Positions 21,496 to 30,371 of a stretch of DNA of 36,217 nt are shown here, one piece after another. Positions within the stretch are counted from its first letter, which is position 1; every line of letters starts with the position of its first letter. The notes under the pieces were generated by a model. It did no database searches and was not told the origin of the DNA. It was given only the letters and a program-made list of their open reading frames with translations. A program made the position numbers and the translations under genes. The stretch is taken from positions 15 through 36,231 of the forward strand of contig NZ_NHON01000065.1 in NCBI RefSeq assembly GCF_002195995.1. The letters are read 5' to 3'. Source of the stretch: Inquilinus limosus (GTDB lineage Bacteria; Pseudomonadota; Alphaproteobacteria; DSM-16000; Inquilinaceae).

Positions 21496-23001
21496 ATGAC
21501 CAGGTCCGTCAATCGCTGGGCGATCCTGCCCGTGGTCTCGGTCGCGCTGCTGCTGGTGGCGATCGACGCCACGGTGCTGCACATCGCCGTGCCGACCCTG
21601 AGCCGGGCGCTGGGGCCGAGCGCGTCGCAGCTCTTGTGGATCATCGACATCTATCCGCTGCTGATGGCCGGGCTGCTGCTGGCCGCCGGCACGCTGGGCG
21701 ACCGCATCGGGCACAAGCGCCTGCTGCTGCTGGGCTTGGCCGTGTTCGGGCTGGCCTCGGCCGCCTGCGCCTTCGCCCCCGGCCCCGAATGGCTGATCGC
21801 CGGCCGCGCCTTCCTGGCTTTCGGCGGGGCGATGATGATGCCGGCCACCCTGTCGATCCTGCGCCTGACCTTCGACGACCCGCGCGAGCGGGCGATCGCC
21901 ATCGGCATCTGGTCGTCGGTCGCGTCCGGCGGCGCCGCCTTCGGCCCGGTGGTCGGCGGCGCCCTGCTGGAGCATTTCCATTGGGGCGCCGTGTTCCTGA
22001 TCAACGTCCCGATCGTGCTGATCGCCCTGCCCTTCGCCGCCTGGCTGCTGCCCGGCCGGCGGGTGAGCGAGCAGCATCCGTGGGACCTGCCGGGCCTGCT
22101 GATGGCGATGGCGGGGATCATCGGCGTGGTCTACGCCGTGAAGCAGACCACCCATGCCGGCGCCAGCCCGTGGCTGGCCGCCGCGATCGGCCTGGCCGGC
22201 GCCGGGCTGGTGGCCGCCTTCCTGCGCCGCCAGGCGCGCGCGGCGGTGCCGATGATCGACCTGTCGCTGTTCCGCAACCCGGCCATCGCCGTCGCCCTGG
22301 CCGGGGCCATGGTGGCGATGATCATCATCGTCGGCTTCGAGCTGCTGCTGAGTCAGCAGCTGCAATTGGTGCTGGACCTGTCGCCGCTGCAGGCCGGCCT
22401 GAGGCTGGCGCCGGTGCCGCTGGCGTCGTTCCTGGCCTCGCCGCTGGCCGGCGGGCTGGCGCACCGTTTCGGTTTCCGCGCCGTGCTGGCCGGCGCCCTG
22501 GCCCTGTCAGCCGCCGGCTTCGTCGCCATCGCCCTGCTGCCGGCAGGAGAGGTCTCGGCCGTCGAGATCATCGGCTTCATCGCCATCGGCGCCGGGGTGG
22601 GCGCGGCGATGACGGCGGCGTCGACCACGGTGATGAACAGCGCCCCGGCGCATCAGGCCGGCGGTGTCGCCGCGGTCGAGGAGGTGGCGTATGAGCTGGG
22701 CGGCGGCCTCGGCGTCGCCCTGTTCGGCAGCCTGATGGCGGTGCTGTACCAGCGCCTGCTGGTGCTGCCGCCGCTGCTGGAGACGGCCGTGCCGGCGGCG
22801 CGGCGGTCGATCGGCGAGGCGCTGCTGGCGGCCGACGCGCTGGCGGCGCCGGACGCCGGCACGGTGGCGACGGCGGCCCGGACGGCGTTCACATCGACCT
22901 ATCAGGGGGTGTCGCTGGTGGCGGCGGCGCTGCTGGCCATGACCGCGCTGGCGGCGCTGGTCGTGCTGGCCCGGCGGCGGGCGGCGCCCCAGCCCGGCTG
23001 A
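21496..23001 (+). CDS. DHA2-type MFS multidrug efflux transporter (QacA/SmvA-like)
   Basis: A 501-residue proton-driven drug exporter with 14 predicted membrane helices. Helix 1 (WAILPVVSVALLLVAIDATVLHIAVPTLSRAL) carries the acidic residue of family motif D1. GTLGDRIGHKRLLLLGL is motif A, IAGRAFLAFGGAMMMPATLSIL motif B, and GVWSS-like IGIWSSVASGGAAFGPVVGGALL motif C of antiporters. A periplasmic loop before the last helix (about 420-465) is typical of QacA/SmvA proteins that export cationic biocides. It is co-transcribed with the tetR gene. The spectrum of substrates is inference from the family. Confidence 0.9.
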   Translation: MTRSVNRWAILPVVSVALLLVAIDATVLHIAVPTLSRALGPSASQLLWIIDIYPLLMAGLLLAAGTLGDRIGHKRLLLLGLAVFGLASAACAFAPGPEWLIAGRAFLAFGGAMMMPATLSILRLTFDDPRERAIAIGIWSSVASGGAAFGPVVGGALLEHFHWGAVFLINVPIVLIALPFAAWLLPGRRVSEQHPWDLPGLLMAMAGIIGVVYAVKQTTHAGASPWLAAAIGLAGAGLVAAFLRRQARAAVPMIDLSLFRNPAIAVALAGAMVAMIIIVGFELLLSQQLQLVLDLSPLQAGLRLAPVPLASFLASPLAGGLAHRFGFRAVLAGALALSAAGFVAIALLPAGEVSAVEIIGFIAIGAGVGAAMTAASTTVMNSAPAHQAGGVAAVEEVAYELGGGLGVALFGSLMAVLYQRLLVLPPLLETAVPAARRSIGEALLAADALAAPDAGTVATAARTAFTSTYQGVSLVAAALLAMTALAALVVLARRRAAPQPG

Positions 23002-23022
23002 TCGCCGTGGACAGGCGCCGGG

Positions 23023-23394
23023 TCAGGCCGGATTGGCGCCGAAGACCTCGGAGCAGTAGAGCGTGTTGCCGCCGGCCAGGACGAAGAACACCACGTCCTG
23101 GCTGTTGGTCAGCGCCGTGACGGTGCAGACCTGCGGCAGCACCTGGTCCTGGATCGTCTTGGTGTCGTGCCGCTCCCACACCAGCTTGCGGCCGCCTTCC
23201 GAGGTCGGGGTGTCGCGGTCGGGCAGGCCGAGATCGGCGACCATCTCCGCCAGCGGGTGGTCCTGATACGGCGCGATCCGCTTGCCGAAATTCTCCCGCG
23301 CGGCCGCGGAAACGCTCTCCGCACTCTGCGGCTCGGCACAGGCGGCGAGCAGCAGCAGGGCGGCGGCGACGGTCAGCGATTTCGGGAAGGGCAA
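23023..23394 (-). CDS. Small lipoprotein of unknown function
   Basis: A 123-residue protein with a lipoprotein signal (MPFPKSLTVAAALLLLAAC; lipobox LAAC). The mature part contains DHPLAEMVADLGLPDRDTPTSEGGRKLVWERHD and two cysteines (QVCTVTA and LYCSEVF) that may pair. The stretch resembles small SmpA/OmlA-like outer-membrane lipoproteins in layout, but I cannot assign a family. The start is TTG with GGAGAG six bases upstream; no in-frame ATG precedes the signal. It converges with the efflux gene and lies 87 bases downstream of the spermidine-synthase-like gene. Confidence 0.78.
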   Translation of the reverse strand: MPFPKSLTVAAALLLLAACAEPQSAESVSAAARENFGKRIAPYQDHPLAEMVADLGLPDRDTPTSEGGRKLVWERHDTKTIQDQVLPQVCTVTALTNSQDVVFFVLAGGNTLYCSEVFGANPA

Positions 23395-23481
23395 CAGGAC
23401 TCTCCGGCCAGCGGCGCGACGGGTCGTCCAGCGTGTACACGCCGGAGGCAGGACGGTCCAGCGGGTCGGCCGCCCGCCCGC

Positions 23482-24168
23482 CTAGATCTGCAGCCCCAGC
23501 CGGTCCAGCTCATCCGGCCGGAACGGCACCGCCGACAGCACGTAGACGAGATGGAACGGCTCCGCCCGGCCCGGCCGGAACACCGGCAGGCGGGCGGGGA
23601 AGAAGCCGATCGACCGGGCCCGGGTAACAAAGTCCGGATCCTCGAAGGCCGACCAGACCATCAGGATCCCGTCCGACGCCAGCGCCCGGCGAAAGGTCGC
23701 GAGGCCGTCCGCCCCGTAAAGCGCCGCGTTGCCGGCGGCGGACAGCGGCTGCGGCCCGTTGTCGACATCGAGCAGGATGACGTCATAGGCGGGGCCTTCG
23801 GCCGCCACGGCCAGCACGTCGCCGTGCCGGATCACGGCCGGATGGTCGCCCAGCGATGGGGGCCTGGTGTGCCGCCCGAACCAGCGGATCACCGCATCGG
23901 ACAGCTCGGCCACCGTGACCCGCCCGGCGCCGCCGAGATGCCGGACCAGGCTGGCCAGGGTGTAGCCGAGGCCGAGCCCGCCGACGAGGATGGCGGGATC
24001 CGGCCTGCACGCCAGCTTGGCGGCGAGCTCGCCGAGCCGGTCCTCCGACTCGTGGTACTCGCCGTTCATCAGCTCCCAGCCATCGACCCGGATCATGTAA
24101 AGGCCGCCGCGCTCGTAGAGGTCGAGCACGCTGTCACCGAACGCGGCGCTGTCCACATGAACCCACAT
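23482..24168 (-). CDS. Spermidine-synthase-like methyltransferase-fold protein
   Basis: A 228-residue protein with the Rossmann core of the spermidine synthase family. AILVGGLGLGYTLASLVRHLG (about 60-80) is the nucleotide loop, VTVAELSDAVIRWFGRH supplies the acidic residue for the ribose, and YDVILLDVDNGPQPL holds the catalytic-site aspartate region. The N-terminal beta domain of true spermidine synthases is short. Polyamine synthesis is therefore not certain; such proteins are often generic SAM-dependent enzymes. The ATG at MWVHVD has GGACAG upstream. It stands between a small lipoprotein gene and a repeat element. Confidence 0.82.
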   Translation of the reverse strand: MWVHVDSAAFGDSVLDLYERGGLYMIRVDGWELMNGEYHESEDRLGELAAKLACRPDPAILVGGLGLGYTLASLVRHLGGAGRVTVAELSDAVIRWFGRHTRPPSLGDHPAVIRHGDVLAVAAEGPAYDVILLDVDNGPQPLSAAGNAALYGADGLATFRRALASDGILMVWSAFEDPDFVTRARSIGFFPARLPVFRPGRAEPFHLVYVLSAVPFRPDELDRLGLQI

Positions 24169-24228
24169 CGGCTGTCCTTTCCGGTCCAGGAAAACTCCTA
24201 TACGGCCTGTTCGGCGGCGCGGTCCAAT

Positions 24229-24341
24229 CCCCCTCACCCTCCCGTCGCTTCGCGCCGGGCCCCTCCCTCTCCCCACGGGAGAGGGTTTTACCTCTCCCTC
24301 GGGGAGAGGTCGAAATCGCTCCGCGATTTCGGGTGAGGGGG
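24229..24341. repeat. Composite GC-rich repeat, family B copy 2
   Basis: About 113 bp bounded by CCCCCTCACCC and GGGTGAGGGGG. It contains CCCTCTCCCC-ACG-GGAGAGGG, CCTCTCCC-TC-GGGGAGAGG and GAAATCGC-TCC-GCGATTTC, the modules of 19388-19522 in reverse order and orientation. It lies between the EmrB stop and the spermidine-synthase-like start, where it could terminate the efflux operon. Confidence 0.85.
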
Positions 24342-24367
24342 TGGCTCAGGCCCATCCGCCGAGCGGA

Positions 24368-25963
24368 TCAATGCGCGTCCGCCGACGGAGCCTGTCGCGG
24401 CGCCACCTTCCGCATCAGCGGCACCATCAGCGCCGCCACGGTCAGGCAGGCGCACAGCACCAGGAAGGCGTCGGCATAGGTCAGGGTCTGCGCCTCGCGC
24501 ATGGTCAGGGCCCAGAGCTGCTGCAGCGCCGCCGCATGGCCGCGCTGGGCGTCGCCGCCGAGCGCCACGGTCTGCGCCGCGGTGACCTTCTGCACCAGGT
24601 CGACCATGGCCGGGTTGGACGGGGTCAGATGCTCCGCCAGCCGCAGGAAATGCAGGTTGGTGCGGTCGTTCAGGATGGTGGCGCAGCCGGCGATGCCGAT
24701 GGCGCCGCCCAGGTTGCGCATCAGGTTGAACAGGCCGGAGGCGAATTTCAGCCGGTCCGGCGCCAGCCCGCCCAGGGTCAGCGTCACCGCCGGCGCCACC
24801 GCGAATTGCTGCGAGAAGCCGCGGAAGGCCTGCGGCAGCAGGAATTCGCGCCAACCCCAGTCATGGGTGATCGGGGTGAAGTTCCACAGCGAGAAGGCGA
24901 AGCAGGCCAGGCCGAACATCATCAGCCAACGCAGGTCGAAGCGCTTGGCGCACCAGGCGTAGACCGGGATCGCCATGATCTGGAACACGCCGGTGGAGAA
25001 CACCGTCAGGCCGATGTCGTAGGCGCTGAAGTCGCGCACCCGGCCGAGGAATTGCGGCGTCAGGTAGATGGTGGAGAACAGGCCGATGCCGGTGACGAAG
25101 GAGAAGAAGCAGCCGAGCGCGAAGTTGCGGCTCTTCAGCGCTCGCAAATCCACCACCGGTCGTTCGAAGGTCAGGCTGCGCCAGACGAACAGCACGCCGC
25201 TGATGCCGGCGATCCAGGCGGTGGCGCGGATGGTGTCGTCGCCGAACCAGTCCCAGCGCGGCCCCTCCTCCAGCGTGTATTCGAGGCAACCGAGGAACAG
25301 CGCCATCAGCACCATGCCGGGGTAGTCGGCGCCGCGCAGCAGCGACCAGTCCGGCTTGTCGATCTTCACCAGCATCGGCACGACGATGGTGATGAACACG
25401 CCGGGCACCAGGTTGACGAAGAACAGCCAGTGCCAGGAATAGTTGTCGGTGATCCAGCCGCCGATGGTGGGGCCCAGCGTCGGCGCCAGCGACGACAGCG
25501 CACCGATGGTGGCGGCCGCGACCACCACCTTCGGCCCCTGGAAGAAGGCGAAGGCGGCGGTGAACACGGTCGGGATCATCGACCCGCCGAGGAAGCCCTG
25601 CAGCGCCCGGAAGGCGATCATGCTGTTGATGTCCCAGGCCCAGCCGCACAGCAGGCTGGTCAGGGTGAATCCCGCGGCCGAGACGCTGAACAACCAGCGC
25701 GTCGACATCACCCGCGACAGCCAGCCGGACAGCGGGATGACGATGATCTCCGCGATCAGGTAGCTGGTCTGCACCCAGGCGGTCTCGTCGACGCCGGCGG
25801 ACAGGCCGCCGCCGATGTCGCGCAGCGAGGCCGAGACGATCTGGATGTCCAGCAGCGCGATGAAGAAGCCGACGCACATCACCGCGAAGGCGAAGATCTT
25901 CTGCCCTTCGGTCAGCCCGGCGACGCCTGTGGGGGCCCCGGGGGAGGCTGCGGCGGCGCTCAT
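24368..25963 (-). CDS. emrB: EmrB-type DHA2 multidrug efflux permease
   Basis: A 531-residue inner-membrane pump with 14 predicted helices. AVMCVGFFIALLDIQIVSASLRDIGGGL (about 28-55) with VDETAWVQTSYLIAEIIVIPLSGWLSR is the EmrB signature region. Motif C is in ATIGALSSLAPTLGPTIGGWI. It works with an EmrA adaptor and an outer-membrane channel to expel drugs across both membranes; no TolC gene is in the window. Its ATG overlaps the stop of emrA (ATGA). The HxlR regulator is the first gene of the same operon. Confidence 0.92.
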   Translation of the reverse strand: MSAAAASPGAPTGVAGLTEGQKIFAFAVMCVGFFIALLDIQIVSASLRDIGGGLSAGVDETAWVQTSYLIAEIIVIPLSGWLSRVMSTRWLFSVSAAGFTLTSLLCGWAWDINSMIAFRALQGFLGGSMIPTVFTAAFAFFQGPKVVVAAATIGALSSLAPTLGPTIGGWITDNYSWHWLFFVNLVPGVFITIVVPMLVKIDKPDWSLLRGADYPGMVLMALFLGCLEYTLEEGPRWDWFGDDTIRATAWIAGISGVLFVWRSLTFERPVVDLRALKSRNFALGCFFSFVTGIGLFSTIYLTPQFLGRVRDFSAYDIGLTVFSTGVFQIMAIPVYAWCAKRFDLRWLMMFGLACFAFSLWNFTPITHDWGWREFLLPQAFRGFSQQFAVAPAVTLTLGGLAPDRLKFASGLFNLMRNLGGAIGIAGCATILNDRTNLHFLRLAEHLTPSNPAMVDLVQKVTAAQTVALGGDAQRGHAAALQQLWALTMREAQTLTYADAFLVLCACLTVAALMVPLMRKVAPRQAPSADAH

Positions 25964-27069
25964 TTCCCGGCGCCTTCCCGCTGGTCGACATCCGCGGTCA
26001 CCGACAGGCCGGGCCGCAGCCGGCCCAGCGTCGAGGCGTCGCCGTCGAGCAGGATGCGCACCGGCACGCGCTGCACGATCTTGGTGAAGTTGCCGGTCGC
26101 GTTCTCCGGCGGCAGCACGCTGAACTGGGCGCCGGTGGCCGGCGCCAGGCTGGCGACATGGCCGTGGAACACCTCGCCCGGCAGCACGTCGGCCGTCACC
26201 GTCGCCGCCTGGCCCGGGCGCATCTGGGCCAGCTGCGTCTCCTTGAAGTTGGCGTCGACCCACAGGCCGGTCGCGGGCACGACCGATAGCAGCTGGGAGC
26301 CGACGGTGGCGTAGGCCCCCTCCTGCGCGGCGCGGTTGCCGATGGTGCCGTCGATCGGCGCCCGGATCTCGGTGTAGCCGAGGTTCAGCTGCGCCGTGTC
26401 GCGATCGGCCTCGGCCGCCGCCAGCGCCGCGCGGGCCTGCTGCTTCTGGGTGTCGATAACGTCGAGCTGGCGCTGCGCCGCCTGCAGCGCGGCGTCGGCC
26501 TTCTGGCCGTCGGCCACCGCCTGCTTGTAGTCGGCATCGGCCTTCTGGAACGTCTGGACCGAGGCCCAGGACCGGGCCGAAAGCTGCTGGTAGCGCGCCT
26601 GGTCGTCGCGGGTGCGCACGATCTCAGCCTCGGACGCGGCGATGCCGGCCTGGGCCTGGGCGATCATCGCCTGCTGCAGCCGGTATCCGGCGTCGAGATT
26701 GGCCAGGGTGGCATTCTGCTGCGCCACCGCGGCCACGGCCTTGGCCAGTGCCGCGCGGTAGTCGCGGTCGTCCAGCTTCACCAGCAGGTCGCCGGCATGG
26801 ACCGGCTGGTTGTCGGTCACCGCCAGGGTGGCGATGAAGCCGGCGACCTTGGGCGCGATCACGGTGATGTTGCCGCCGACATAGGCGTCGTCGGTGCTCT
26901 CGAAGAAGCGGCCGACCGTCCACCAGTCATAGCCGTACCAGCCGCCGCCGAGGAGGAGGACCAGCGCCGCGCCGGTCAGGGCCAGGCGCTTTTTCGTCAG
27001 GCGCGGCTTCCGCACGACCGGCGCCTGCACCGGGGTCGAGGTGTCGCGGTCGAGAACGATGGCGTTCAC
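25960..27069 (-). CDS. emrA: EmrA/HlyD-type membrane fusion protein
   Basis: A 369-residue periplasmic adaptor. One N-terminal membrane anchor (LALTGAALVLLLGGGWYGYDWW, about 29-50) is followed by FESTDDAYVGGNITVIAPKVAGFI, the standard EmrA lipoyl-half motif. A long coiled-coil hairpin rich in Ala and Gln spans about 110-220, then the second lipoyl half LNLGYTEIRAPIDGTIGNRAAQEGAYATVG and a beta-barrel (about 260-360). It links EmrB to an outer-membrane channel. The start is GTG, overlapping the regulator's TGA (GTGA); no in-frame ATG fits the anchor. Confidence 0.92.
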   Translation of the reverse strand: MNAIVLDRDTSTPVQAPVVRKPRLTKKRLALTGAALVLLLGGGWYGYDWWTVGRFFESTDDAYVGGNITVIAPKVAGFIATLAVTDNQPVHAGDLLVKLDDRDYRAALAKAVAAVAQQNATLANLDAGYRLQQAMIAQAQAGIAASEAEIVRTRDDQARYQQLSARSWASVQTFQKADADYKQAVADGQKADAALQAAQRQLDVIDTQKQQARAALAAAEADRDTAQLNLGYTEIRAPIDGTIGNRAAQEGAYATVGSQLLSVVPATGLWVDANFKETQLAQMRPGQAATVTADVLPGEVFHGHVASLAPATGAQFSVLPPENATGNFTKIVQRVPVRILLDGDASTLGRLRPGLSVTADVDQREGAGK

Positions 27070-27572
27070 GGCGTGGCCTCCTGGGGCATGAAGCTGGCGC
27101 GGGCGAGGCGGCGCCGGGTGCGCTCGTCGGCCGCGGGGCCCGGGCCGGGCCAGAACTCGCGCGGGGTCATGATCCGGCCGCTGTTGCGGTCGACCAGCAC
27201 CGGGTCGGCGACGGCGCCGGTCTCGCGGTCGACCAGCTGGATGCTGGCGCCCTCCGGCGCGAAATGGCGGTTGCCCCAGGCGACGAGCGACCAGACCACG
27301 GAGCGGAAATCGCGACCGGTCTCGGTCAGGACGTATTCGTCGCGCGGCGGCTTCTCGCTGTAGCGCCGCCGCTCCAGCAGGCCGGCCTCGACCAGGCTGT
27401 TCAGCCGCCGGGTCAGCATGCTGGGGGCGATGCCCAGGGCCTTCCGGAACTCGTCGAAGCGGGTCGCGCCGTAATAGGCCTCCCGCATGATCTCGATGCT
27501 CCACCACTCGCCGACCCGCTCCAGACTTCGGGCGACGGGACATTGGGGGTTGCCGAGGCTCTTGCGCTGCAT
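27066..27572 (-). CDS. HxlR-family transcriptional regulator
   Basis: A 168-residue winged-helix regulator. CPVARSLERVGEWWSIEIMREAYYGATRFDEFRKALGIAPSMLTRRLNSLVEAGLLERRRYSEKPPRDEYVLTETGRDF (about 11-90) is the complete HxlR domain, including the N-terminal cysteine that can sense electrophiles or redox change. The C-terminal third is an extension of unknown role. It is the first gene of the emrAB operon and overlaps emrA by four bases, so it is likely an autoregulator that controls the pump. Confidence 0.92.
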   Translation of the reverse strand: MQRKSLGNPQCPVARSLERVGEWWSIEIMREAYYGATRFDEFRKALGIAPSMLTRRLNSLVEAGLLERRRYSEKPPRDEYVLTETGRDFRSVVWSLVAWGNRHFAPEGASIQLVDRETGAVADPVLVDRNSGRIMTPREFWPGPGPAADERTRRRLARASFMPQEATP

Positions 27573-27606
27573 GGCGAAGCCTGCACTCTTATTGAATGAT
27601 GATCGT

Positions 27607-27635
27607 CATATATGTCTGTTACTATCATTTTGCAA
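27607..27635 (-). promoter_or_regulatory. Promoter of the HxlR-emrAB operon
   Basis: On the minus strand TTGCAA (27635-27630), a 17-base spacer and TATATG (27612-27607), in an AT-rich island of an otherwise GC-rich region. A near-palindrome, TGATGATCGTCA (27597-27608), overlaps the -10 and the start site and is a candidate HxlR operator. Confidence 0.55.
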
Positions 27636-27727
27636 GTCACTCACGGAGCAACCTCCAGCGCTCTCTCCACGCGGCATCGTCCGTTTGCGATGGATTCGGG
27701 AGACCGCGGAGCGACAAGATCGGCGTG

Positions 27728-28045
27728 ATGGCGGCCCACGAGATCTTCCTGCACTTCCTGACCACGGTGAAAAACCCGCTGGTCCTGGCCGCCTGCCTTC
27801 TCACCATCATCCTCAAGCCGCAGCGCTGGGCGATCAGGCTCGTCACCATCGCGGCGGCGCTGGCGTGGGGGGCGTTCAGCCTGACGGTCATCCGCCCCTC
27901 GGACCATCCGCTGGCGGCCCTGGCGATCAGAGCCGCGGCGGGCGCGCTGGTGGCCGAGGTGGCGCTGGTCCTGGTCGTGCCGATGATCGTCCTGGGCCTG
28001 TCCGCCGCCCGTTCGCTGCTGGCCTGGCTGCGCCCGCGGCCCTAG
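27728..28045 (+). CDS. Small membrane protein with three predicted helices
   Basis: A 105-residue protein, mostly hydrophobic. Probable helices are HFLTTVKNPLVLAACLLTIIL (about 9-29), AIRLVTIAAALAWGAFSLTVI (35-55) and AAAGALVAEVALVLVVPMIVLGLSAA (69-94), ending in a basic tail. No enzyme motif is visible. The ATG at MAAHEIF was chosen; a GTG lies one codon earlier and the ribosome site is weak. It diverges from the HxlR operon and may share its regulation, which is inference. Confidence 0.72.
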   Translation: MAAHEIFLHFLTTVKNPLVLAACLLTIILKPQRWAIRLVTIAAALAWGAFSLTVIRPSDHPLAALAIRAAAGALVAEVALVLVVPMIVLGLSAARSLLAWLRPRP

Positions 28046-28156
28046 CCCGGCCGCGACCTATGCGTCCCGTTGCGCCGCCCCGCCCTTCCGGCCAGAATGA
28101 CGCCGCGCCGCCGAGGACATGCCCGCAACCCGCCCCGATCGGGCGAGAGGTGACCC

Positions 28157-29488
28157 TTGAGTCGCGACCGCCAGCTGCATCTCGGCGCCTTCATGCGCCC
28201 GGCCAGCATCCACACCGGCGCCTGGCGCTATCCCGGCGCCACGCCGGACGCCAACTTCAACTTTCCCCTGCTCAAGCGCGCCGCCCAGACGCTGGAGCGC
28301 GGCCGCTTTGACGCCTTCTTCATGGCCGACCACCTGGCTGTGCTGAACATGCCGATGGAGGCGCTGAAGCGCAGCCACACGGTGACCTCGTTCGAGCCCT
28401 TCACCCTGCTGTCGGCCCTGGCCGGCGCGACCGAGCGGATCGGGCTGGTCGCCACCGCCTCGACCACCTTCGACGCGCCCTACCACATCGCCCGGCGCTT
28501 CGCCTCGCTGGACCATCTCAGCGGCGGCCGGGCCGGCTGGAACATCGTCACCACCTCGAACCCCGACGCGGCTTTGAACTTCGGGCTCGAGGAGCATATG
28601 GAGCATGGCGAGCGCTACGACCGCGCCCGCGAGTTCTACGACGTCGTCACCGGGCTGTGGGACAGCTGGGCCGACGACGCCTTCATCCGCGACGTCGAGA
28701 GCGGCCTCTACTTCGACCCCGACAAGCTGCATGTGCTGGACCACAAGGGGCCGAACCTGTCGGTGCGCGGGCCGCTGAACATCGCCCGGCCGCCGCAGGG
28801 CTGGCCGGTGATCGTGCAGGCCGGCGCCTCCGATGCCGGGCGGCAGCTGGCGGCGGAGACGGCGGAGATGGTGTTCGCCTCCGGCTCCACCCTCGCCCTC
28901 GGCCAGCGCTTCTATGCCGATGTGAAAGGCCGGGCGGAAAAGGCCGGCCGTGACCGGAACCATCTGAAGATCCTGCCCGGCGCCTTCGTCGTGGTCGGCG
29001 ACACGGTGGAGGAAGCGCGGGCCAAGCGGGCAAAGCTGGACAGCCTGGTGCATTACGAGAGCGCCATCGCCTCGCTGTCGATCGCGCTGGGCACCGATGC
29101 CTCCGGCTTCGACCCGGACGCGAAGCTGCCGCCGATCCCGGAGAGCAATGCCAGCAAGACCGGCCGCGAGCGTGTGCTGGAGCTGGCGGAGCGCGAGGGG
29201 CTGACCGTGCGCCAGCTGGCCCAGCGCCTGGGCGGCTATGCCGGCCTGGCCTTCGTCGGCACCCCGACGACGATCGCCGACGAGATGCAGGCCTGGCTCG
29301 ACGGCGAGGGCTCGGACGGGTTCAACGTGATGTTCCCGTATTTGCCCGGCGGCCTCGACGACTTCGTCGACCGGGTGGTGCCGGAGTTGCAGCGCCGCGG
29401 CCTGTTCCGCCGGGAGTACGAGGGCACGACGCTGCGCGACCATCTGGGCCTGCCGCGGCCGGGGAACAGGTTCTTCCCGCAGGGCTGA
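28157..29488 (+). CDS. LLM-class flavin-dependent monooxygenase (NtaA/SnaA/DszA family)
   Basis: A 443-residue TIM-barrel enzyme using reduced FMN from a separate reductase. LGAFMRPASIHTGAWRYP (about 9-26) and the active-site region FDAFFMADHLA (about 50-60) are typical of the NtaA/SnaA/DszA group. TERIGLVATASTTFDAPYHIARRFASLDHLSGGRAGWNIVTTSNPDAALNFG is its strongest signature. Members oxidise nitrilotriacetate, sulfur compounds or polyketides. The start is TTG with GAGAGGTGA just upstream; there is no in-frame ATG before the first strand. No reductase or sulfonate transporter adjoins, so the substrate is open. Confidence 0.92.
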   Translation: MSRDRQLHLGAFMRPASIHTGAWRYPGATPDANFNFPLLKRAAQTLERGRFDAFFMADHLAVLNMPMEALKRSHTVTSFEPFTLLSALAGATERIGLVATASTTFDAPYHIARRFASLDHLSGGRAGWNIVTTSNPDAALNFGLEEHMEHGERYDRAREFYDVVTGLWDSWADDAFIRDVESGLYFDPDKLHVLDHKGPNLSVRGPLNIARPPQGWPVIVQAGASDAGRQLAAETAEMVFASGSTLALGQRFYADVKGRAEKAGRDRNHLKILPGAFVVVGDTVEEARAKRAKLDSLVHYESAIASLSIALGTDASGFDPDAKLPPIPESNASKTGRERVLELAEREGLTVRQLAQRLGGYAGLAFVGTPTTIADEMQAWLDGEGSDGFNVMFPYLPGGLDDFVDRVVPELQRRGLFRREYEGTTLRDHLGLPRPGNRFFPQG

Positions 29489-29500
29489 GGCCGTTCCTTC

Positions 29501-29584
29501 CCGTCATGGCGAGCCCCAAAGGGGCGTGGCCATCCAGCGGCTCGATCTCTGGATGGCCACGTCGCTTCGCTCCTCGCCATGACG
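29501..29584. repeat. Palindromic repeat, family A variant
   Basis: About 84 bp with ends CCGTCATGGCGAG and CTCGCCATGACG and inner arms GTGGCCATCCAG and CTGGATGGCCAC. The plan and several positions match 1134-1223 and 15887-15972, but TTGC is replaced by GGC, giving a subfamily. It sits between convergent genes. Confidence 0.82.
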
Positions 29585-29615
29585 ACTCATGTCATCGAGA
29601 CGTCGACACCGAAGG

Positions 29616-30371
29616 TCACCCCACCAGCTTGCGGATATAGTCGATCGAGCGCGCCGCAAACGTCTTCCAGTCGGCCGGGTTGTCATGCTCGACCACCAGC
29701 ACCGCGGCGCGGGTCTGCCCGAACAGCGGGGCCAGGGACGGCCAGTCGATGATGCCGTCGCCGGTCGCTGTCCAGCCCTCGTCGGCGGCGGTGCCGGCGC
29801 GGGCGGTGTCCTTCAGCTGGATCGCGGTGATGCGGTCGGCATAGCGCGCCAGCTCCTGCGCCGGGTCGGCCCAGCCGCGGGTGACCCAGCCGATGTCGAT
29901 CTCGAAATCGACGCCCGGCCCCGCCGCCTCCAGCAGCAGGTCGATCGGGCGGTTGCCGTCCTCCAGCCGGCGGTACTCGAAGTCGTGATTGTGCCAGGCG
30001 ACCTTGAGCCCCTCGGCCTTCGCCTTCGCAGCCCCCTCCGCCAGTTGTCCGCCGACCCGGCGCCAGCCATCGGCGGTGATGCTGCGCTCCGCCGGGGTCA
30101 GGTAGGGCGGGATCAGCGTGTCGGTGCCCAGGGCATGGGCATAGTCGAAGAAGCGCCGCGGCTCGTTCACCAGCCCGGCCAGCGGCATGTGGAAGCCGGA
30201 GCAGGCGAGGCCGGCGGCGTCGATCTGCCGGCGGAACTGCCCGGCGTCGGCTTCATAGGCCGGCAGCCAGGGCTCGACCGCGTCGTAGCCGCATTGCGCC
30301 AGCCAGTCGAGCTGGGCCTCCAGCGGCGGGAAGAACCGGGCGGAGTAGAGCTGGAAGGAGATCGGGAGCAT
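29616..30371 (-). CDS. Sugar phosphate isomerase/epimerase-like TIM-barrel protein
   Basis: A 251-residue protein of the xylose-isomerase-like TIM-barrel superfamily. LPISFQLYSARFFPPLEAQLDWLAQCGYDAVEPW opens the barrel. The metal-site segments are GLKVAWHNHDFEY (His/Asp/Glu about 125-135), FEIDIGWVTRGW, and ITAIQLKDTA, with VVEHDNPADW near the end. Members isomerise or epimerise sugars and inositols. It is divergent from a sugar ABC importer with about 220 bases between them, so it may act on that importer's substrate (inference). Confidence 0.88.
   Translation of the reverse strand: MLPISFQLYSARFFPPLEAQLDWLAQCGYDAVEPWLPAYEADAGQFRRQIDAAGLACSGFHMPLAGLVNEPRRFFDYAHALGTDTLIPPYLTPAERSITADGWRRVGGQLAEGAAKAKAEGLKVAWHNHDFEYRRLEDGNRPIDLLLEAAGPGVDFEIDIGWVTRGWADPAQELARYADRITAIQLKDTARAGTAADEGWTATGDGIIDWPSLAPLFGQTRAAVLVVEHDNPADWKTFAARSIDYIRKLVG

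Noticed and set aside
20356-22464. 702-codon minus-strand ORF across the tetR and efflux region
   Set aside because: Composition is dominated by Gln, Gly, Arg and Asp without any domain; it is antisense to recognised TetR and MFS genes.
24341-26314. 657-codon plus-strand ORF across emrB
   Set aside because: No motif and antisense-type composition; emrB and emrA on the other strand have full family signatures and overlapping start and stop codons.
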